Of a DNA stretch of 21,729 nucleotides, positions 1 through 6,754 are shown in pieces. The stretch covers positions 1-21,729 of the forward strand of contig JBBDLF010000023.1 of the NCBI GenBank assembly GCA_040879025.1. The letters run 5' to 3'. The DNA is from JBBDLF01 sp040879025 (GTDB lineage: Bacteria > Pseudomonadota > Gammaproteobacteria > Pseudomonadales > Pseudohongiellaceae). Within the stretch, counting starts at the first letter, position 1, and each line of letters opens with the position of its first letter. The translations under genes and the position numbers were made by a program. The notes beneath the pieces were generated by a model. That model was not told the origin of the DNA. It saw only the letters and a list, made by a program, of their open reading frames with translations, and made no database searches.

Positions 1-1819
1 CATTGAAACGATCTTCAACTGTATATTCCAAAGTGATTGTGGCGGACTCACCAACGGCAAGAAAATCATAATCGGTGTGCGCGAATTGGTAATCCTTGCC
101 CTGCTCTCTGTCACTCCCTTTGACCAGGGTCAGATTCTGTCCGGCAGGTGTATTTACATCCAGCAGGTAGTAATAGTCATCCGGCTGCCAGGACACGTTT
201 GTGTCATCGAACTGAAAGCTGCCCTTGCCGCCGGTAAGGGTAACGCTGGTGAGAGCAAGCACTTCGCCAGGATCAGGGTCTATGTCATTGACAAGCACAT
301 TTACCGAAATGCCGGCTGAGTTTTCTGTGGTGCTGGCATTGTCATCGACAGCTTCCGGGGGCGTATTGGTGCCCTCGACAGTAACCACAACCGTTGAAGT
401 ATCCGTTCCTCCATTGCCGTCACTGATATTGTAGCTGAGTGTCACATCTTCCAGTTCGCCCTTGATTAGATGATTAAATGCATTTCTTGGATCAAAAACC
501 ACTTTGTTGTCGACTATCGTTACCTGGCCTCCACTACCACTTGAAGCGCTTGTGACAGTGAGTACATCGCTGGTATCCACATCTGTGTCATTGGCCAGCA
601 CATCAAGCGTGATCACCGTATCAGCATCAGTATCCCCGGTATCCGCCACAGCAACAGGCCCGTCGTTGGTGCCGGTAACGGTAATATTGACCGTACCGAC
701 ACTGATATCCCCATTGGCATCTTCCACTTCATACGTGAAAGAGTCGATGGCCTGTTCACCTTCTGCCAGATACTGGTAGTAAATACCCGGGTCATAACTC
801 AGGCTGCCATCACTATTGAGCGTTAACTCGCTGTTGGTGCTGGAAACGAGACGCACGGCGCGCAAAAAATCAGGAATTTCATCGGCACCGTTACCATTGT
901 CGAGTAACACATTGCCGCTGATCGAGGAGTCCTCGTCAGTCGCGAAGGCATCGTCATGTGCAATGACGGCTTCATCTTCCGGATTGACATCAACACCATC
1001 GACACTGGTTCCCAGTTCTTCCCAGGCGCTGGCAGCCAGATTGAATGCATTGAAGGTAAAGACTGAGGAATCGGCCTCTCCGGTGCCCGGGTCCGTATGA
1101 TTTGCGATGAAGGTAAGGTAGGCTGCAAGGTCAGTCTGGAATACCGGGCTCAACCATTCTGTCAGCGTTAATTCAAGCTTGAGTTTGTCAATATCGGAGC
1201 CACCATCGTAGGTATCATTGGCTCCGGTGTTCTCCAGAACATTGTATAGCCCCACATCATTCCCCTGGCCGGCAAAAATCCTGTCGTTGCCACTACCGCC
1301 ATCGAGGTAATCATCAGCAGGTTCCGCCTGGGAATTACCGTCATTGAGGGTTGCCCAGTCCTGCCACTCAGCATTGGCATTGCCATTTTTGCCATTTCCC
1401 GGGTTGTCTTTGCCCCAGTTTTTGCCGTTGCCTTTGGTTTTGCCATCGCCGAGCAGAACATCGTTGCCCGCACCACCGAGCAGGATATCTGACCCCTTGT
1501 CGCCAGCCAGGATATCGTCTCCGTCATCTCCCTGGACCAGATCATCGCCCATGCCTCCGTCCAGCAGGTCTGCATCCGCCCCTCCGGACAGAACATCCTC
1601 ACCGTGGTCTCCTTCCAGCACATCCAACCCGGCTACACCTGAGAGGGTGTCGTTGCCTTTCTTGCCGATGAGGACATCGTTGCCTTCGCCCCCAACAATG
1701 GTGTCGCCTTCCTGACCGCCCTGCGCGTTATTATTACCGGCACCGCTTGCTAGAGGATTATTGCCACCCTTGGAATTTTTGGAATCATTGGTACTGTCAT
1801 TTTTGTTATTGCCAGCCAT
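1..1819 (-). CDS. RTX repeat and cadherin/VCBS-like domain protein, N-terminal 606 residues (gene continues beyond the left edge)
   Basis: One uninterrupted reverse-strand frame opens at ATG 1819-1817, with AAGGAA at 1831-1826 six bases upstream as a strong ribosome-binding site, and is still open at base 1. There is no signal peptide. Residues 1-37 are a polar Asn/Gly/Ser/Lys-rich leader. Residues 38-126 carry about nine glycine/aspartate RTX nonapeptides (for example GGEGNDVL and GGAGNDVLLGDG), which in known proteins form calcium-loaded beta-rolls. A Lys/Asn/Gly-rich break (about 126-150) separates these from a last pair (about 172-190). From about residue 285 come at least three Ig/cadherin-like units, marked by VLANDTDVD and VLVNDIDPDPGE. 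The pattern fits a large type I-secreted surface adhesin, whose C-terminal export signal would lie outside the window. RTX repeats at the N-terminus are less usual than at the C-terminus. The family call is firm; the adhesin role is inferred. Confidence 0.88.
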   Translation of the reverse strand, partial: MAGNNKNDSTNDSKNSKGGNNPLASGAGNNNAQGGQEGDTIVGGEGNDVLIGKKGNDTLSGVAGLDVLEGDHGEDVLSGGADADLLDGGMGDDLVQGDDGDDILAGDKGSDILLGGAGNDVLLGDGKTKGNGKNWGKDNPGNGKNGNANAEWQDWATLNDGNSQAEPADDYLDGGSGNDRIFAGQGNDVGLYNVLENTGANDTYDGGSDIDKLKLELTLTEWLSPVFQTDLAAYLTFIANHTDPGTGEADSSVFTFNAFNLAASAWEELGTSVDGVDVNPEDEAVIAHDDAFATDEDSSISGNVLLDNGNGADEIPDFLRAVRLVSSTNSELTLNSDGSLSYDPGIYYQYLAEGEQAIDSFTYEVEDANGDISVGTVNITVTGTNDGPVAVADTGDTDADTVITLDVLANDTDVDTSDVLTVTSASSGSGGQVTIVDNKVVFDPRNAFNHLIKGELEDVTLSYNISDGNGGTDTSTVVVTVEGTNTPPEAVDDNASTTENSAGISVNVLVNDIDPDPGEVLALTSVTLTGGKGSFQFDDTNVSWQPDDYYYLLDVNTPAGQNLTLVKGSDREQGKDYQFAHTDYDFLAVGESATITLEYTVEDRFN

Positions 1820-1896
1820 GGTGAGTTCCTTAGACTAGATTTTTAGTTCATTTATTATGAGGAGTCACTGCGGTTATCTGTTAGAGACAGGCGCGG

Positions 1897-1947
1897 TACG
1901 CAATGCGCTGCCGTGAACACCCATTGCGGGCTGTCCAGCGGAACGCC
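1897..1947 (-). pseudogene. possible relic of a trypsin-like serine protease (histidine signature only)
   Basis: On the reverse strand, inside a 108-codon open frame spanning 1855-2181, these 17 codons read GVPLDSPQWVFTAAHCV. Trypsin-family (S1) proteases typically read close to GGSLISPQWVLTAAHCV around the catalytic histidine, so about 13 of 17 positions agree. Nothing else in the frame looks like a protease: there is no IVGG start upstream and no aspartate or GDSGG serine motif. The segment is either a relic of a lost gene or a chance match. Confidence 0.25.
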
Positions 1948-2164
1948 GGGGGGGCGGTAATCTGTATAAAGAGAGCATTGCTCAAAAACTGACAGCATAT
2001 GGAGTAACCGGGGGCATACCTTGCATACGGCAAGGGTGCACTGGTTGCCCCACAAACTAGAAGAGAGAGGACTGTATGCCGAATTGGCCGGGTTGTCCAC
2101 TTTTTTCGTGTTGTGCCGACGGTCGGCAATCATGACAAGCGCTATCCGGCATAACAACCGGTCT

Positions 2165-2191
2165 CTTAACGTTAAGTGCAACGGTTACAAT
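2165..2191 (+). promoter_or_regulatory. candidate operator palindrome and -10 box upstream of the receptor operon
   Basis: Bases 2165-2176 read CTTAACGTTAAG, a perfect 12-bp palindrome. Ten bases further on, TACAAT (2186-2191) resembles a sigma-70 -10 hexamer, about 78 bases before the receptor start codon. The palindrome would cover the -35 to -20 area, a usual place for a repressor site. No good -35 hexamer is visible. The sequence is not a recognisable Fur or Zur box, so the regulator is unknown. Confidence 0.35.
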
Positions 2192-2268
2192 ACACTGTTT
2201 CGCTGGTTCCGGGTGGTATCCGCCACCATAATCGCCTCTTACTCAGTATCCTGATGGGAGAACCTGCA

Positions 2269-4296
2269 TTGAAACGCCATTTATTGAAACGCGGTATAAA
2301 TACCGGTCTCGCGACGTTACTGACAACGCTTGCAGCGCACCCTGGCGTCGCCGCGGAAATTGACGAGATTGTCGTGACTTCCCAATATCTGGAGGAAACC
2401 ATTCCCCTGGAATTGAGCCGCTACGGAAACCAGGTTGAGATCATTACGGCTGAGGAGATCCGGGAGCGCGGCTTTGTGGATATTACCCAGACGCTGCAGA
2501 TGATGGTCCCGGGTCTGCACATCGCTCCGAAAAATGGACCATTTGATTACTTTGACGCCTCGCTGCAAGGTTCGCGTGCCCAGGAAATCCTCTGGCTGGT
2601 TGACGGAGTTCGCATCACCAACCGCCTCTACAACGGAACAAGCCCGCTGGACACCGTGCCCGCCCACATGGTGGAGCGTATCGAGGTGTTAAAAGGGGGG
2701 CAGGGCATCTTTTACGGTACGCAGTCCGTGGGCGGGGTGGTCAATATAGTGACCCGGGCCTTTAGCCAGCAAAACACAGGCGCGCTGTCGACCGGGGTAA
2801 ACAGTAACAACGGCTTCAACGTCAATGGTTTCTTCAGCGGCGCCTCCGGGGATCATCAGCTCGTGGTTTATGGCTCCAGGGACGACGCGGATGGGTATAC
2901 GCCCTGGGCCGGCGAGGACATCCAGCCGAGTGCCACGGACCATGAGCGAGGCTACGAGGTCTCTACCGCGGGAGTAAAATATGCCTGGAATGCCACGGCG
3001 GAGTCGCGTTTGTCGCTGCAATACCAATTGTCCAGCGCCGATCTCGATTTCGCGCGGCCGTTCCTGAACAACACCGGCAGCAACGACAGGGAAGAAGAAA
3101 TTCTTACCATGAAATACGACTGGCAGGTCAGTGATAACATCGAGTTGTTCATCAAGGCCTACCGGCACACATGGGATACCGAGTTCACCCAGATTGACAA
3201 CGAGCTGGATGCCGGCGGCAATCTGACCGGTGGTGTGCGTGTGGTGAGTGACGGAGCCTTCTGGGGCTATGAGGATACTGGTTTTAACGCCATGGCCAAA
3301 CTGAATTACGGCGGAAATTTTGAGTATGTGCTGGGTTTCGACCATCAGAATTTTTCCGGTGAGGACGAGGTATGGCGCATTGCCGACCAGGAAGAGACGG
3401 TCAATGCTCCTTTTATACAGATCCGAACCACCAACGAATTGTTTGCTGACAGTACGCTGGCGTTGGGTATACGCAACAACCAGGCTTCCGACGCGGATGA
3501 CTCCACGGTGTGGAACCTGACAGGCAAGCATTTCTTCAATGACAGCCTGTACGTGCAGGGCAACCTCGGCACCTCATTCCGGCTGCCGGACGCGGAGGCT
3601 CTGTTTCTCAATGAATACTACGACAACGATAATGACGGCGTGCCAGACGGGGGCTGGTTTGCCATCGGTAACCCGGATCTGGAACCGGAACAAAGCAATA
3701 ATATCAATCTGTCTCTGGGCGGCAATCTGTACGCCATGAACGTTGAAATGACCGTATTCAAGCGCGATATCGAGAACTACATTGAGTCCTATGTCCCCAT
3801 TACCATCGGCGGTGTGGAAGGCGAGAGTTTCATCAATACCCGTGATGAAGTGAACATGGAAGGGCTCGAGTTGGTCGCCGCGATGCCGCTCTCCGATACC
3901 TGGTCAACACAGCTCAGCTACACCCGCACACGCGCACAGCTTAACAACAGCGGTGCGCAGTTGACCGGCATACCGCGCAGTGAAGGCAAGATACGCCTGG
4001 ATTATCGTGCGGCGGGCCTGCCTTTAGGGGTTTCCCTCAACAGCAATTTCGTTAGCGACATCAATGCCCGGCGGGGTGCGTCGCGGGACAGCTATGTGGT
4101 CACCGACCTTTCCGCTTTCTATAACGCCGGCAGTGATGAGCAGCATCGGATTGTGCTGCGGCTGGAGAACGTGACCGATGAGGAGTATACTACCCGCATC
4201 GATCTGGGTACTGAAGACGCCACCGGCGAATCATACCTCTACAGGAACCTGGGCATGGAAAGAACGCTGCACCTTTCGTATACCTACAGGTTTTGA
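2269..4296 (+). CDS. TonB-dependent outer-membrane receptor
   Basis: A 675-residue receptor that would move a substrate across the outer membrane using TonB/ExbBD energy. The chosen start is TTG 2269, because GGGAG at 2256-2260 lies eight bases upstream and the product then begins MKRHLLKRG with a compact signal peptide ending near GVAA. An in-frame ATG at 2254 lacks a ribosome-binding site. The mature protein starts with a TonB-box-like DEIVVTSQY, followed by a plug domain (VDGVRI, ERIEVLKG, GTQSVGGVVNIVTR) and a 22-strand-type barrel. The C-terminus, SYTYRF, is a classic outer-membrane beta-signal. A loop with DNDNDGVPDG resembles a calcium-binding aspartate loop. The lipoprotein gene starts on the next base after the stop codon, and a PepSY gene follows, which suggests a metal or metal-chelate substrate; siderophore, haem, copper or cobalamin cannot be told apart here. 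Confidence 0.93.
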   Translation: MKRHLLKRGINTGLATLLTTLAAHPGVAAEIDEIVVTSQYLEETIPLELSRYGNQVEIITAEEIRERGFVDITQTLQMMVPGLHIAPKNGPFDYFDASLQGSRAQEILWLVDGVRITNRLYNGTSPLDTVPAHMVERIEVLKGGQGIFYGTQSVGGVVNIVTRAFSQQNTGALSTGVNSNNGFNVNGFFSGASGDHQLVVYGSRDDADGYTPWAGEDIQPSATDHERGYEVSTAGVKYAWNATAESRLSLQYQLSSADLDFARPFLNNTGSNDREEEILTMKYDWQVSDNIELFIKAYRHTWDTEFTQIDNELDAGGNLTGGVRVVSDGAFWGYEDTGFNAMAKLNYGGNFEYVLGFDHQNFSGEDEVWRIADQEETVNAPFIQIRTTNELFADSTLALGIRNNQASDADDSTVWNLTGKHFFNDSLYVQGNLGTSFRLPDAEALFLNEYYDNDNDGVPDGGWFAIGNPDLEPEQSNNINLSLGGNLYAMNVEMTVFKRDIENYIESYVPITIGGVEGESFINTRDEVNMEGLELVAAMPLSDTWSTQLSYTRTRAQLNNSGAQLTGIPRSEGKIRLDYRAAGLPLGVSLNSNFVSDINARRGASRDSYVVTDLSAFYNAGSDEQHRIVLRLENVTDEEYTTRIDLGTEDATGESYLYRNLGMERTLHLSYTYRF

Positions 4297-4806
4297 ATGC
4301 TGCCCCACGTCCTGAGTTTTTATCGTCGTTGCAAATCCATTCCGGAACGCTCGGTCGTTGTTTTTTTGAGCGCCTGCCTGTTGTCATCGTGCGGCGGTGA
4401 CAATGAAGATGGGGAGCCGGTGGAATGGATCGATGTGCCGTTGTCGGAGCACACCTTCTTCGATTCCCAGCGGCAATATCTTGAGGATGACTATGACATC
4501 CTGGTATTGCGCGAGTCCGCGCTGGAATTCAAACTGGGTCTTGATGAGGGTGATTCGATCATATATCACTGGACTGTGGACATGGCGCAACCCGAATTGT
4601 TGACTTCGGAATTTCACGGTCACACCCACCGTATCGGAGAGGAGCCCGGCACCGTCATGTTCTACAAAATACACAACGACGGTGCGGAGGCGGGAACCCT
4701 GGTTGCTCCGTTCGATGGCATACACGGCTGGTATCTGAACAATGAGAGCAGTGAGGATATCACGGTCAAATTGCATGTCTCGGGGTTTTACGAAGAGATC
4801 GACTAA
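4297..4806 (+). CDS. putative lipoprotein with HGHTH cluster, partner of the receptor and PepSY protein
   Basis: A 169-residue predicted lipoprotein. Its ATG directly follows the receptor's TGA, so translation is probably coupled. A hydrophobic segment (19-29) leads to the lipobox LSSC, with Cys32 as the lipidation site. The remainder is acidic and mostly beta-like. Residues 107-111 read HGHTH, three alternating histidines suited to metal binding. The C-terminal half (GTLVAPFDGIHGWYLNN then VKLHVSGFYE) resembles small extracytoplasmic proteins often annotated as transmembrane anchor proteins near metal-handling genes; this is from memory and the function of that family is not established. Sitting between the receptor and a PepSY protein, it may be a metal-binding or relay component. 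The lipoprotein call is firm; the metal role is inferred. Confidence 0.7.
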   Translation: MLPHVLSFYRRCKSIPERSVVVFLSACLLSSCGGDNEDGEPVEWIDVPLSEHTFFDSQRQYLEDDYDILVLRESALEFKLGLDEGDSIIYHWTVDMAQPELLTSEFHGHTHRIGEEPGTVMFYKIHNDGAEAGTLVAPFDGIHGWYLNNESSEDITVKLHVSGFYEEID

Positions 4807-4848
4807 AGTGGTTCCGCGGCGCGCCGTTTCGCACCCAAAGGCCAGGTC

Positions 4849-6393
4849 ATGAAGCAATTTCGCCGTTACCTGATTCTCAGTCACCGGTATCTCGGCATCC
4901 CACTCAGCGGCGTGTTCATCCTCTGGTTTATTTCCGGCATTGTCATGATGTACACCGGCGGGATGCCGTCGCTTACCGAGGTGGAGAGATTGCAGCGTAG
5001 CGCCCCGCTCGATCTCACCGAAGTGCGCGTGACACCGGCGCAGGCGTCTGCCGCCGCCGGGACTGAGGCATTGCCGGATCTGCAGATGCTTGCGGGCCGT
5101 CCCGCCTACCGGTTTCCCGGCTCACCGCTGACCGCGGTGTTTGCTGATACCACAGAGCATCTGCGGTCGGGGCAGGTTGACTCACACTACATCGCCGCGG
5201 AGTTCATGGGGGTCGATCCGTCGCTGGTTACACGCACCGGCTTGCTGGAGGAAACCGATCAGTGGACGCTGGAATTGCGCGACTCCTTGCCGCTGCAACA
5301 TTTCGAAGTGGCCGATGGCCGCGGTTCGCAAGTGTATGTTTCCCCGCAAAGGGGCGAGGTGTTACTTCATACTGATATGACCGACCGTCTGCTGGCCTGG
5401 GCCGGCGCCATACCGCACTGGTTCTATCTGGAGTCCCTGCGGGAAAACCAGCGCCTGTGGGTTCGCGCTGTCGTGTGGACATCCACGTTGGCCTGTGTCT
5501 TTGTCGTGCTCGGTCTGTTGCTGTCTGTCACCCAGTTTCGCCGCGTTCGGCCGTTCAACCTGGGCAAATCCATCCCGTATCGGGGCGCGCATCGCTGGCA
5601 TTATATCCTGGGCTCAGTGTTCGGAGTGCTGACGCTCACCTGGGCGTTCAGCGGATTGCTCTCTATGGAACCCTACCGCTGGACCACGGCGCAGGGCATG
5701 CAACTGCCCCCGAATTTGTTGCGCGGCGAACAGCCGGCGCTGGAAAGCTTCGACCGCATCGCCTATCCCTCCAGCACGGATCTTCTCAGCCTCCAGAACT
5801 ACGCAGACCTGAAACAGGTACGCCCGACAACGATTCAGGGACAGCCTTATTTTGAACTGGTCTTTGCCGGAGGTGACAGCGCGGCGGAGGATCCGCCATT
5901 GCAGACCCGGTTGGTCCACGCGGGCAGCCTGGAAGAGCGTACGTCGCTGTTTGACGCCGACGCTCTGCAGCAAGTGCTGGAAACCGCGTCGATGGGTGTT
6001 CCGGTCGAGGAGAGCAGGGTATTGGACGAATACGATAACTATTACTACCCCCGCAACAATTATCAGTGCTATGAGCGGCCGCTGCCAGTGTTGCGAGTGA
6101 AGTTCGATGATCCGTTAAATACCTGGTATTACGTGAATCTCAGGGACAGCCGGATTGTTGCCACCAATCACCGGCTCAGCCGTACCGAGCGCTGGCTGTT
6201 CAGCGGCCTGCACAGCCTGGATTTCCGCTTCTGGTACGGTAGCCGGCCGCTGTGGGATATCGGCATGATGACTCTGCTGTGCGGCGGATTGCTGTTGAGC
6301 GTGTTTGGATTTTACCTGGGGTGGCTGCGGATTGTGCGGTATGTGGCTGACGCCTTGCGGCGGCAGGCGCCAGACCTGGCTGAGCGGCCCTAG
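4849..6393 (+). CDS. PepSY-domain inner-membrane protein (PepSY-associated TM / PiuB-like)
   Basis: A 514-residue membrane protein. AAAGG at 4837-4841 precedes the ATG by seven bases. Four membrane segments are visible: residues about 15-37 (GIPLSGVFILWFISGIVMMY), about 205-225 (AVVWTSTLACVFVVLGLLLS), about 250-272 (YILGSVFGVLTLTWAFSGLL) and about 465-490 (MMTLLCGGLLLSVFGFYLGW). The large periplasmic stretch between segments 1 and 2, and another between 3 and 4, would carry the PepSY-type domains. Proteins of this layout are commonly found next to TonB-dependent receptors; some have been linked to reduction or handling of ferric siderophores at the inner membrane. It is third in the operon after the receptor and lipoprotein, with a 42-base gap. 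Family assignment is strong; the substrate is unknown. Confidence 0.85.
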   Translation: MKQFRRYLILSHRYLGIPLSGVFILWFISGIVMMYTGGMPSLTEVERLQRSAPLDLTEVRVTPAQASAAAGTEALPDLQMLAGRPAYRFPGSPLTAVFADTTEHLRSGQVDSHYIAAEFMGVDPSLVTRTGLLEETDQWTLELRDSLPLQHFEVADGRGSQVYVSPQRGEVLLHTDMTDRLLAWAGAIPHWFYLESLRENQRLWVRAVVWTSTLACVFVVLGLLLSVTQFRRVRPFNLGKSIPYRGAHRWHYILGSVFGVLTLTWAFSGLLSMEPYRWTTAQGMQLPPNLLRGEQPALESFDRIAYPSSTDLLSLQNYADLKQVRPTTIQGQPYFELVFAGGDSAAEDPPLQTRLVHAGSLEERTSLFDADALQQVLETASMGVPVEESRVLDEYDNYYYPRNNYQCYERPLPVLRVKFDDPLNTWYYVNLRDSRIVATNHRLSRTERWLFSGLHSLDFRFWYGSRPLWDIGMMTLLCGGLLLSVFGFYLGWLRIVRYVADALRRQAPDLAERP

Positions 6394-6754
6394 CGCTGTT
6401 CAGAGGGTCCCTGATGGACGATTTTCCTGGGGGTTGACAGGCCACAATGCTAAACTTGTCAAATCAAGGCGAGAATCACGGTCTAAGGGGCGTAACAATA
6501 ACTTACGTCTTCATGCTTGCTTGTGGAAAACAGATTGCTTATTCTCCGGAATGCTTGATCCTTGGCTACGATCACCCCTTCAAAGGTCCGCCTGGTGTAG
6601 CCCCGGTGGCCGGACGCGGTCGACGGCCAACTCGGCCAAGCAAGAAGGTGGGCACAATCTGACAGGTGCGCAGGATTTAAAGACGCGAGAGTGGTAAGCC
6701 AGCGTGGTAAGGCAAAGTAGAGTGATAAGCTAAAGTAGAGTGGGAGAGTCAAAG
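6394..6754. other. gene-free region with hairpins and repeats, likely leader of the PQQ-dehydrogenase operon
   Basis: No convincing gene lies here. Structures visible on the forward strand: a small hairpin GTCC/GGAC followed by GATTTT (6407-6423), possibly a weak terminator for the PepSY operon; TTGACA (6434-6439) mirrored by TGTCAA (6457-6462) across 17 bases; a CGTAA/TTACG hairpin (about 6489-6505); a GTCCG...CGGAC stem around 6589-6618 followed by GC-rich inverted GGCC elements; and short direct repeats near 6691-6742. Open frames crossing it (for example 6447-6662) lack ribosome-binding sites and recognisable products. It may be a promoter plus structured 5' leader. Confidence 0.5.
6691..6746 (+). 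repeat. short direct repeats immediately upstream of the PQQ-dehydrogenase start
   Basis: AAAGTAGAGTG occurs at 6714-6724 and 6732-6742, an 18-base period. GTGGTAAG occurs at 6691-6698 and 6704-6711 and recurs as GTGATAAG at 6722-6729. The last unit runs into the GGGAG ribosome-binding site (6742-6746). This looks like small tandem duplications in the untranslated leader. It could affect translation or bind a regulator; nothing identifies which. Confidence 0.5.

Larger units (their letters stand above)
1820..2268. other. divergent intergenic region between the RTX gene and the TonB receptor gene
   Basis: These 449 bases separate two divergent genes and should hold both promoters. Seen here are the RTX ribosome-binding site (1826-1831), an AT-rich patch at 1831-1860, a G-run at 1948-1954, a perfect 12-bp palindrome (2165-2176), and a possible -10 hexamer TACAAT (2186-2191). 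Open frames on both strands exist, but none has a convincing ribosome-binding site or recognisable full-length product. One reverse frame contains a protease-like fragment, listed separately. Confidence 0.6.

Noticed and set aside
1168..1623. 151-codon reverse frame within the RTX gene
   Set aside because: Out of frame with the RTX repeats; the product is Met/Thr-rich with no domain.
1450..1700. Periodic repeats suggesting a CRISPR array or satellite
   Set aside because: The periodicity is the 27-base coding period of RTX nonapeptides; units are degenerate and there are no spacers.
1344..1715. Forward open frames with Ser/Pro-rich product opposite the RTX repeats
   Set aside because: They mirror the RTX repeat codons; the reverse frame has the matching GGxGxD pattern and a proper start site.
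2689..3531. 280-codon reverse open frame antisense to the TonB receptor
   Set aside because: Opposite clear barrel coding sequence; no start signal and no known family.
6447..6662. 71-codon forward open frame in the leader of the PQQ operon
   Set aside because: No ribosome-binding site and no recognisable product; the sequence is better explained by stems.
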